From: Ilumatobacter sp.
GTDB taxonomy: Bacteria > Actinomycetota > Acidimicrobiia > Acidimicrobiales > Ilumatobacteraceae
Assembly (NCBI GenBank): GCA_029263275.1
Contig: JAJCXU010000470.1
Span: forward strand, 1-6,371
DNA length: 6,371 nucleotides
Reading direction: 5' to 3'
Shown: positions 1 to 5,133 of the stretch, one piece after another
Numbering within the stretch: position 1 is the first letter of the stretch
How the letters are laid out: each line of letters begins with the position of its first letter
The notes under the pieces: generated by a model
The model's input: only the letters and a program-made list of their open reading frames with translations
Database searches by the model: none
What the model was told of the DNA's origin: nothing
Program-made: the position numbers and the translations under genes

Positions 1-544
1 TGGCGTCGCGGTGCTGGTCGAGCACCTCTTTCAGCGGCGAGCCGGTGAGGTAGATGCGCCGTGGCTGGATTCCTTCGGCGAGGAGATTGCGACGCGCGTG
101 CTCGGTGTAGACGAGATTGAAGTCGGCGATGTGGTCGATGATGCGCCGGTTGGTCTCCTCCGGGACGTTTTCGTCGAAGCAGCGGTTGCCAGCCTCCATG
201 TGGAAGAGCGGGATGTGCATGCGTTTGGCCATGATGCCGGCGAGGCAGCTGTTGGTGTCGCCGAGCACCAACACCGCATCGGGCTGCAGGTCATTTAAGA
301 CCTGTTCGGCGCCGACGAGAATGTCACCGATGGTTTGGCCGAGCGAACTCGTGTTGGGCTCGAGGACGATGTCGGGTGCGCGCAGGCCGAGATCTTTGAA
401 CATCAGTTCATTGAGTTCGTAGTCGTAGTTCTGGCCGGTGTGCACCAGGTGATGGTCGACGGTGCTGTCAAGACGCTGGAGCACCGCGGCGAGCCGAATG
501 ACTTCGGGACGCGTTCCGACGAATGTGACGACGCGAAGTGACAT
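1..544 (-). CDS. capG: UDP-N-acetyl sugar 2-epimerase, CapG/FnlC type (partial, C-terminus off the left edge)
   Basis: The reading frame starts with ATG at 544-542 and stays open to the left edge, giving the first 181 residues of an enzyme usually about 375 long. It has the non-hydrolysing UDP-GlcNAc 2-epimerase fold signs: GTRPE at 10-14, HTGQNYD at 35-41, GDTNS at 95-99, MEAGNR at 116-121 and PEETNR at 128-133. D96, E117 and E130 fit the acidic active-site positions of E. coli WecB; the catalytic histidine region lies beyond the window. The MEAGNRCFD wording and the place directly after capE and capF favour CapG/FnlC, which inverts C2 of UDP-N-acetyl-6-deoxy-L-talosamine to give UDP-L-FucNAc in the cytoplasm. 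Its start shares one base with the capF stop (TGATG), with GAGGTGG just upstream, so translation is probably coupled. Plain WecB (UDP-ManNAc) is the alternative. Confidence 0.9.
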   Translation of the reverse strand, partial: MSLRVVTFVGTRPEVIRLAAVLQRLDSTVDHHLVHTGQNYDYELNELMFKDLGLRAPDIVLEPNTSSLGQTIGDILVGAEQVLNDLQPDAVLVLGDTNSCLAGIMAKRMHIPLFHMEAGNRCFDENVPEETNRRIIDHIADFNLVYTEHARRNLLAEGIQPRRIYLTGSPLKEVLDQHRDA

Positions 545-1626
545 CACACCACCTCGCCGTACGTGTCGGGAGCTTCTGGATCGAAGATCTCGTCGGACCA
601 GAACACGGTGGTCAGACCGCCGGGGCCGATGTTGGTGATGTTGTGGGTGTGCATCGTCGGCATGTCGATGGCGACGGGGGACGAACCGTCGACATCGAAG
701 CTGTGCACTTCGTCGCTGAACATGCGACGCAGCGAGATGTTCGCTTGTCCCTCGACAACGACGAATCGTTCGACCTTTCGGCGGTGGTAGTGGTTGCCCC
801 GGGTGATGCCCGGCTTGGTCGTCGAGAAGAACATCTGCCCACCGGTGTCAGCCTTGACCAGTTCGACGAGGTGGCCGCGTTGATCGTGGCGCGGTTCGAG
901 TGCAGCGGGGTAGTGGGACGGAAAGCGGTAAGACCGCATGGTGTTGAAGAGCGATCGATCGAAGTGGTCAGCGATCGGCGGCACAACGCCCCTGTGATAC
1001 GAGGTGTGTAGTTCCGTCAAGCGCTTGGCCAACGCCACCACGCTAATGCCTTTGCCCGGAGCGCGGATCACGCCGGTCTTGGCAGAGGTTGCGACGTCGA
1101 GCAGTAGATCAGCAGCGTCTTGGGCATGGAGCAACTCGAGTTGGGCATCGTCGTTGACCGAGAGCTCGACGCCGTCGGCGAGTTGGTCGCAGAACGTGGA
1201 CACGACGGAGTTGTAGTACGGCTTGCCGTGCTCGCCGAAGATGCCGGGAAGGACCACGTTGGCGAAGCGATCGGTGGCTTCACCGAGTATCGCAGCGGCC
1301 TCAGTCTTCGACGTGCCATATGCAGTATCGCGGTCGATGTGTGTCGAGTTGGTGTAAATGACAAGTGGGGCGTCGGCCGTGTCGCTGACGGCTTTGGCCA
1401 ACGTTTCAGCGAGGGCGATGTTCGTGCCGCTGATCTCGGAGTCATCGCCTCGGTTTGCCCCGGCTGCGTGCACGACCACATCGGCGCCGTTGAGTGCGAT
1501 GCGTAGCGCTTCTGGATCGTCGAACGCGGATCGATCGATGGCGATGGCTTCGAAACCGGAGGCGTGGAGGGCGCACCTGGTGTGCCACCCGACGAGACCG
1601 GAAGCACCGGTGATGGCGAACTTCAC
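544..1626 (-). CDS. capF: CapF/FnlB-type bifunctional epimerase-reductase (SDR plus cupin), UDP-L-FucNAc pathway
   Basis: This 360-residue protein is close to the usual CapF length (about 370). Residues 1 to about 245 are a short-chain dehydrogenase/reductase with the nucleotide-binding motif TGASGLVG at 6-13, HAAGANRG at 53-60 and the catalytic pair Y103-x3-K107 (YGTSK). Residues from about 248 are a cupin: GHLVELVK at 251-258, GNHYH at 277-281 and MHTHNITN at 325-332 supply the histidines expected near a metal site. In the known CapF family the cupin domain epimerises C3 of the CapE product and the SDR domain reduces C4 with NADPH, giving UDP-6-deoxy-L-talNAc. The start is GTG at 1626-1624, chosen because it overlaps the capE stop by four bases (GTGA) and has AAGGGA seven bases upstream. 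Domain order is intact and no key motif is missing. The partners CapE and CapG flank it, which makes the call firm. Confidence 0.94.
   Translation of the reverse strand: MKFAITGASGLVGWHTRCALHASGFEAIAIDRSAFDDPEALRIALNGADVVVHAAGANRGDDSEISGTNIALAETLAKAVSDTADAPLVIYTNSTHIDRDTAYGTSKTEAAAILGEATDRFANVVLPGIFGEHGKPYYNSVVSTFCDQLADGVELSVNDDAQLELLHAQDAADLLLDVATSAKTGVIRAPGKGISVVALAKRLTELHTSYHRGVVPPIADHFDRSLFNTMRSYRFPSHYPAALEPRHDQRGHLVELVKADTGGQMFFSTTKPGITRGNHYHRRKVERFVVVEGQANISLRRMFSDEVHSFDVDGSSPVAIDMPTMHTHNITNIGPGGLTTVFWSDEIFDPEAPDTYGEVV
549..555 (-). promoter_or_regulatory. Ribosome binding site of capG inside the capF end
   Basis: GAGGTGG lies four bases before the capG ATG (544), within the last codons of capF. 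The pglE start carries nearly the same AGGTGG at the same distance. Confidence 0.55.
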
Positions 1627-2663
1627 GAACCGGTCCCTTCAGGTGTCGTAGCGTCTGCCAGTGCGGCGATCTCAGGGATGGTGCGAAGGAGGGCTTCGAT
1701 TTCGGTAGGAGTCATTCGCTCGGCGTTCTCGGAGGTGAAGTCGTCGAGGTCATCGCTGTCGGTTTCACCTTCAACGAAGTACTTGGCGTAGTTCAGTTCG
1801 CGGCCGTCCATCGGGACCCGCAGGTACTCACCGCGATCCTCGGCGCGCCGCAGTTCTTCGGCGGTCGCGAGTGTTTCGTGCAATTTTTCGCCATGGCGGA
1901 TGCCGATGGAGCGAACCTCGCTTGAGGAGCCGAGCATGGTCCGGATGACGTCAGCTACATCGGGCATCAATGATGCCGCCGCCTTCTTGATGAACAGGTC
2001 GCCCTGTTCAGCGTGTTCGAACGCGTGCTCCACGAGCGCCACGGCGTGGTCCAAATTCATCATGAACCGTGTCATCCGGGCATCGGTGATCGTGAGAGGA
2101 TCCCCGGCCAGGGCTTGCTTGACGAACAGCGGGACCACCGACCCGCGGCTGTACAGCACGTTTCCGTACCGCACCGACGACACGACGGTGTCGCCGGGCT
2201 CGAGCGCGCGTGCTTCAGCGACGGCAACTTTCTCCATGAGCGCCTTGGTCATGCCCATCGCGTTGAGCGGCTCGACAGCCTTATCGGTGCTGAGGCAGAC
2301 CAGCGACTTCACGCCCGCATGTGCAGCGGCCCGCACCACGTTGGAACTGCCCAGGACGTTGGTTTGCACTGCTTCGAGCGGAAAAAACTCGCACGAGGGA
2401 ACTTGCTTGAGCGCCGCGGCGTGAAACACGAAGTCGGCGCCGCGCATGACGCGCGACACTGCCTCTTGGTCCCGGACATCGCCGATGTGGAAACGCAACG
2501 GCGATGTTCCGAAGTCGATCCGCATCGCCTCCTGCTTGGCTTCGTCGCGGCTGAATATCCGGACTTCGGCACACCCGCTCGCGACGAGCCGCCGCGCCAT
2601 CGTGTGGCCGAATGACCCAGTGCCTCCCGTGATGACCACGGTGGAATCTGTCAACATGGACAT
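1623..2663 (-). CDS. capE: CapE/FnlA-type UDP-GlcNAc 4,6-dehydratase/5-epimerase (inverting)
   Basis: A soluble 346-residue extended SDR without membrane segments, matching the usual CapE length. Visible motifs are TGGTGSFG at 12-19 (NADP binding), HAAALKQVP at 81-89, STDKA at 125-129 and M136-x3-K140, where Met replaces the usual SDR tyrosine as is typical of CapE/WbjB. D127 and K128 are the expected dehydratase acid/base pair. The C-terminal LNYAKYFVEGE at 290-300 is characteristic of CapE rather than of flagellar PseB. The enzyme removes water from UDP-GlcNAc and epimerises C5, the first step to UDP-L-FucNAc. It follows pglD by 27 bases and overlaps capF by four. The chosen ATG at 2663-2661 has only a weak purine-rich AGAGAG upstream; a second ATG two codons later (2657-2655) is possible. 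Residues from about 332 form a short Ala/Thr/Glu-rich tail. Confidence 0.93.
   Translation of the reverse strand: MSMLTDSTVVITGGTGSFGHTMARRLVASGCAEVRIFSRDEAKQEAMRIDFGTSPLRFHIGDVRDQEAVSRVMRGADFVFHAAALKQVPSCEFFPLEAVQTNVLGSSNVVRAAAHAGVKSLVCLSTDKAVEPLNAMGMTKALMEKVAVAEARALEPGDTVVSSVRYGNVLYSRGSVVPLFVKQALAGDPLTITDARMTRFMMNLDHAVALVEHAFEHAEQGDLFIKKAAASLMPDVADVIRTMLGSSSEVRSIGIRHGEKLHETLATAEELRRAEDRGEYLRVPMDGRELNYAKYFVEGETDSDDLDDFTSENAERMTPTEIEALLRTIPEIAALADATTPEGTGS
1634..1639 (-). promoter_or_regulatory. Ribosome binding site of capF inside the capE end
   Basis: AAGGGA seven bases before the GTG at 1626 supports that non-ATG start and translational coupling to capE. Confidence 0.55.
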
Positions 2664-2690
2664 GCTCGCTCTCTACGATTCATCGTCGGC
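2664..2690. other. 27-base gap between pglD and capE
   Basis: The gap holds only a weak purine-rich stretch (AGAGAG on the minus strand, 2674-2669) five bases before the capE ATG. I see no inverted repeat or T-run able to terminate transcription, so pglD and capE are probably on one transcript. Confidence 0.5.
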
Positions 2691-3347
2691 TCAGGCCCTC
2701 GAAATCGGCTTGGCAGGGGAACCGACGACAGTTTGCCCCTCGGAAACGTCACGAGTGACGACTGCGCCGGCACCGACGAACGACCCGGAACCGATCGTGA
2801 CTCCGGGAAGGACGTTTGCGCCGGTACCGACCGTTACGCCATCGCCAATCGACACGTTGCCACTGATCGTGGCTCCAGGAAAGACGGACACGTTGTCGCC
2901 CAGCACGGAGTCGTGTCCAACAGTGCAGTTGATATTGAGGTGCACATGCCGGCCGCAGGTGATGTTGGTCGTCACCCGTACGCCAGCGGTCAAGACGCAC
3001 CCAGGACCAAGGGTGATCTGCGATCCGAGAGTGGCTGCCGGATGTACCAGGGTCGTTGCTTCCATGCCCTCAGAGCGGAGTCGATCATCGAGCGAGCGTC
3101 GCACCTCCGGATTGCCAATTCCGATCAAGTATTTCGAGCCTGCGCGCTGCGCCTCCGACAACCCATGGAGCAGACGCGCTCCGCGACGATGGAGCAACTC
3201 ATCGTTCACTTCGTCGTCGTCGAGGAAGCCGAGGAAGTCGTACTTTGCGGTGTGGACATTGATCGCTTCGACCACGTCCAGCACCTCGCGGCCAAATCCG
3301 CCGGCGCCGTAGATGACGATTGGTTCGAGGGCATGCGGCGCTGTCAT
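2691..3347 (-). CDS. pglD: PglD/NeuD-family sugar O/N-acetyltransferase (left-handed beta-helix)
   Basis: A 218-residue protein of the NeuD/PglD family, close to the usual 195-220. The N-terminal part is a Rossmann-like nucleotide-sugar-binding domain with IYGAGGFGRE at 12-21 and the IGIGNP loop at 75-80. From about residue 100 the sequence runs in hexapeptide repeats (for example ITLGPG, ISGNVSIGDG, VTVGTG, VTIGSG), forming the beta-helix that binds acetyl-CoA. It ends with VVGSPAKPI at 207-215. H145 in VGHDSVLG fits the catalytic histidine of PglD. With PglE and PglF beside it, the likely reaction is acetylation of the 4-amino group of UDP-4-amino-4,6-dideoxy-GlcNAc to give UDP-diNAcBac. 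NeuD enzymes also O-acetylate sialic acid or other sugars, but no sialic-acid gene is visible here. It diverges from pglC across 57 bases. No Shine-Dalgarno sequence precedes the ATG at 3347-3345. Confidence 0.85.
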   Translation of the reverse strand: MTAPHALEPIVIYGAGGFGREVLDVVEAINVHTAKYDFLGFLDDDEVNDELLHRRGARLLHGLSEAQRAGSKYLIGIGNPEVRRSLDDRLRSEGMEATTLVHPAATLGSQITLGPGCVLTAGVRVTTNITCGRHVHLNINCTVGHDSVLGDNVSVFPGATISGNVSIGDGVTVGTGANVLPGVTIGSGSFVGAGAVVTRDVSEGQTVVGSPAKPISRA

Positions 3348-3351
3348 GCTC

Positions 3352-3357
3352 GATAAT
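3352..3357 (+). promoter_or_regulatory. Candidate -10 element for pglC
   Basis: GATAAT on the plus strand is one base from TATAAT. A start near 3364 would give a leader of about 40 bases containing the GGAGG site of pglC. No good -35 lies at the normal distance. It shares four bases with the opposite-strand candidate, so the two polymerases would compete. Weak support. Confidence 0.22.
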
Positions 3358-3360
3358 CTA
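3355..3360 (-). promoter_or_regulatory. Candidate -10 element placed for a leaderless pglD transcript
   Basis: On the minus strand TAGATT (fits TANNNT) ends seven bases before the pglD ATG at 3347. Transcription would then begin at or next to the A of the start codon. The absence of a Shine-Dalgarno sequence there fits a leaderless mRNA, common in Actinobacteria. No convincing -35 box is seen 17-18 bases upstream. Confidence 0.4.
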
Positions 3361-3390
3361 CGATTTTGCGGATGGCAGCGGACGGACAGT

Positions 3391-3395
3391 GGAGG
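3391..3395 (+). promoter_or_regulatory. Ribosome binding site that sets the pglC start
   Basis: A perfect GGAGG lies nine bases before the GTG at 3405. The earlier in-frame candidates, TTG at 3366 and ATG at 3372, have no such site, and the 13 extra residues they would add are not typical of the family. Confidence 0.75.
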
Positions 3396-3404
3396 TTTTC
3401 ATCT

Positions 3405-3995
3405 GTGCGTCGTGTCATCGAGGCGTGGTCGGCAGCGGTGGTACTGCTCATCCTCGCTCCGGTCATTGCGACGGTCGCGGTTGTGGTGCGCTGCACACTC
3501 GGTCGTCCCATTCTGTTCAGGGAGGAGCGTGCAGGGCTGCATGGCGCAACAATCGAGGTGCCGAAGTTTCGAACAATGACCGAGGAGCGGGGGTCGGACG
3601 GCGCACGCCTACCGGATGCCGAACGCCTGACTGCGGTCGGTCGTCGGCTGCGATCGGCCAGTCTCGATGAGTTGCCCCAACTCTGGTCGGTCGTGAGAGG
3701 CGACATGAGCTTGGTCGGCCCCCGCCCGCTCCCGGTGAGGTACGTCGATCGATACACCGCAGCGCAGCGTCGGCGCCTCGAGGCGAGACCGGGCATCACC
3801 GGATGGGCGCAAGTGAGCGGCCGGAATTCGTTGCCCTGGCCCGACAAGCTCGCGCTCGACGTGTGGTGGATCGACCACGCATCCGCTTGGCTCGATCTCC
3901 GCATACTGGTACTGACTGCGGTCTCACTCGTGCGCAGGGATGGTGTGAACGCTGCCGACCACGCGACGATGCCGGAATTCATGGGTGAGCAGTGA
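3405..3995 (+). CDS. pglC: PglC-type initiating sugar transferase (polyprenol-phosphate phosphoglycosyl transferase)
   Basis: With the GTG at 3405 (GGAGG nine bases upstream) the protein has 196 residues, close to the 200 of Campylobacter PglC and lacking the long multi-helix N-terminus of WcaJ/WbaP. Residues 9-29 form one hydrophobic membrane-dipping helix with a proline (LAPV, 17-20), as in monotopic enzymes. The catalytic Asp-Glu pair is D88-E89 in SLDELPQLW; KFRTM at 54-58, MSLVGPRP at 101-108 and PGITGWAQVSGRN at 129-141 are the other family motifs. It transfers a phospho-sugar from a UDP-sugar to undecaprenyl phosphate at the inner membrane face; with PglDEF nearby the sugar is probably diNAcBac. 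The usual N-terminal Asp before the helix appears to be Glu (E6). It is the only plus-strand gene, and its 3' end overlaps the 3' end of pglE by 17 bases. Substrate choice is inferred from neighbours only. Confidence 0.9.
   Translation: MRRVIEAWSAAVVLLILAPVIATVAVVVRCTLGRPILFREERAGLHGATIEVPKFRTMTEERGSDGARLPDAERLTAVGRRLRSASLDELPQLWSVVRGDMSLVGPRPLPVRYVDRYTAAQRRRLEARPGITGWAQVSGRNSLPWPDKLALDVWWIDHASAWLDLRILVLTAVSLVRRDGVNAADHATMPEFMGEQ
3979..3995. other. 17-base convergent overlap of pglC and pglE 3' ends
   Basis: The stop of the plus-strand transferase (TGA, 3993-3995) and the stop of the minus-strand aminotransferase (TGA, read from 3981-3979) lie inside each other's coding sequence. There is no room for an intergenic terminator, so transcripts of the two genes must either read into each other or end within coding DNA. 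Confidence 0.85.
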
Positions 3996-5133
3996 GCGCA
4001 CGGGAAACGAGCCCACACACGCGTTCGACGTCTTCGTCGGACAAGATGCTCCCGCTCGGCAGGCAGAGGCCACGCTCGAAGAGATTCTGACTCGTGCCAT
4101 CGACGTACGCCGTGGCATCTCGGAACACCGGTTGGAGGTGCATCGGTTTCCAGAGCGGTCGGCTCTCGATGTTCTGTTCGTCGAGCGCAGCCATGATGCG
4201 ATCCCTCGTCGCTGCGTCGCGCAAGACGACACATGTCAACCAGCCGTTCCAGCCGTCATCAGCGATTGGCATGAACTCCACGCCGTCGAGGTCTGAGAAC
4301 GCCTGTCGGTAGATCTCGTTGATCGCAACACGTCGTTTCGACATGTCCGGCAGACGTGCGAGCTGCGCCCGACCGACGGCGGCCAGCAGGTTACTCAGCC
4401 GATAGTTGAAGCCGATGTCGGTGTGCTCATAGTGAACGGCGGGCTGGCGAGCCTGGGTTGCCAAGTACCTCGCACGCTGAGCCATCTCGATCGTCGGCGA
4501 CACGAACATCCCGCCTCCGCTCGTCGTCATGATCTTGTTCCCGTTGAACGAGAACAATCCGACGTCTCCGAACGTGCCGGCCGGCTGTCCATTTCGTGTT
4601 GCGCCGAGCGCCTCAGCCGAATCCTCGACCAGCGGCACCTCGTACTGCCGACAGATCGGAACGAGGGCTTCGTAGTCGGCGCACTGCCCGTAGAGGTCCA
4701 CAACCACCACTGCCGCAGGGAGTCGCCCTCGTTGCGCGGCATCTGCGAGAGCTGCGTCGAGGAGTTCCGGACTCATGTTCCACGTCGACGACTCGCTGTC
4801 GACGAAGACCGGCGTGGCTCCGCAGTACGTGATCGCATTTGCAGTAGCAGCGAATGTGAAGGTCGAGGCAAAGACGTCGTCGACGGGTTTGACTCCTACC
4901 TCCAGCAGGGCAAGGTGCAGAGCCGCGGTGCCGCTGGAGAGGGCTACTGCTCCAGGCCAACCGATCATTGCGGCGATCTCCGACTCGAACGCGTTGAGGT
5001 CCGGGCCGACCGGGGCAATCCATCCTTCGTCGAAGGCGCGGAGCAAGTACTCGCGCTCCAATTGGCCGACGTCGGGAGCACTGAGGAACATCCGACTCAA
5101 GGATGCCCCGGTGAGCAGTTTCGAGGTCGTCAC
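3979..5133 (-). CDS. pglE: PglE-type UDP-4-keto-sugar aminotransferase (DegT/DnrJ/EryC1/StrS family)
   Basis: A complete 384-residue PLP enzyme of the DegT/DnrJ/EryC1/StrS family, of normal length. SSGTAAL at 67-73 would hold the PLP phosphate, D171 in VEDSAEALGA would pair with the pyridine nitrogen, and K200 in FSFNGNKIMTTSGGG is the Schiff-base lysine. GFNYRLSNLLAA at 241-252 is the conserved family segment. The NGNKIMTT wording is typical of PglE/WeeJ-like enzymes, which aminate C4 of the 4-keto product of PglF using glutamate. The GTG start at 5133-5131 overlaps the pglF stop by four bases (GTGA) and has AGGTGG four bases upstream. The family's common N-terminal signature (MFLSAPDVG) begins at M15, so an internal ATG is a possible alternative start. 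The adjacent pglF and nearby pglD support UDP-diNAcBac synthesis; other 4-amino-6-deoxy sugars remain possible. Confidence 0.9.
   Translation of the reverse strand: MTTSKLLTGASLSRMFLSAPDVGQLEREYLLRAFDEGWIAPVGPDLNAFESEIAAMIGWPGAVALSSGTAALHLALLEVGVKPVDDVFASTFTFAATANAITYCGATPVFVDSESSTWNMSPELLDAALADAAQRGRLPAAVVVVDLYGQCADYEALVPICRQYEVPLVEDSAEALGATRNGQPAGTFGDVGLFSFNGNKIMTTSGGGMFVSPTIEMAQRARYLATQARQPAVHYEHTDIGFNYRLSNLLAAVGRAQLARLPDMSKRRVAINEIYRQAFSDLDGVEFMPIADDGWNGWLTCVVLRDAATRDRIMAALDEQNIESRPLWKPMHLQPVFRDATAYVDGTSQNLFERGLCLPSGSILSDEDVERVCGLVSRALTAHP

Noticed and set aside
953..978. GATCGATCG-type repeats near 953-978 and similar short palindromes elsewhere
   Set aside because: They are short, code for ordinary residues within CapF and are expected by chance in GC-rich DNA with many GATC/TCGA words; no array or fixed spacing is seen.
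538..1011. Plus-strand open frames opposite capF and capG
   Set aside because: No ribosome site or protein motif, and the minus-strand CapF cupin and CapG N-terminus fully account for the region.
2446..3312. Plus-strand open frame of 288 codons, rich in Pro and Thr
   Set aside because: The repeated Pro/Thr pattern is the reverse reading of the hexapeptide repeats of the PglD beta-helix, so it is a shadow.
2691..3347. Sialic-acid NeuD role for the acetyltransferase
   Set aside because: The fold fits, but no NeuA, NeuB or NeuC-like gene is recognised; the 2-epimerase at the left edge reads as CapG and sits in a capEFG set, while PglE and PglF support the bacillosamine role.
3344..4234. Long open frame of 296 codons on the minus strand, opposite pglC and the end of pglE
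   Set aside because: The product is rich in Arg and Ser with no domain motif, and both pglC (catalytic D88-E89 and family motifs) and pglE explain this DNA. It is an antisense shadow of GC-rich coding sequence.
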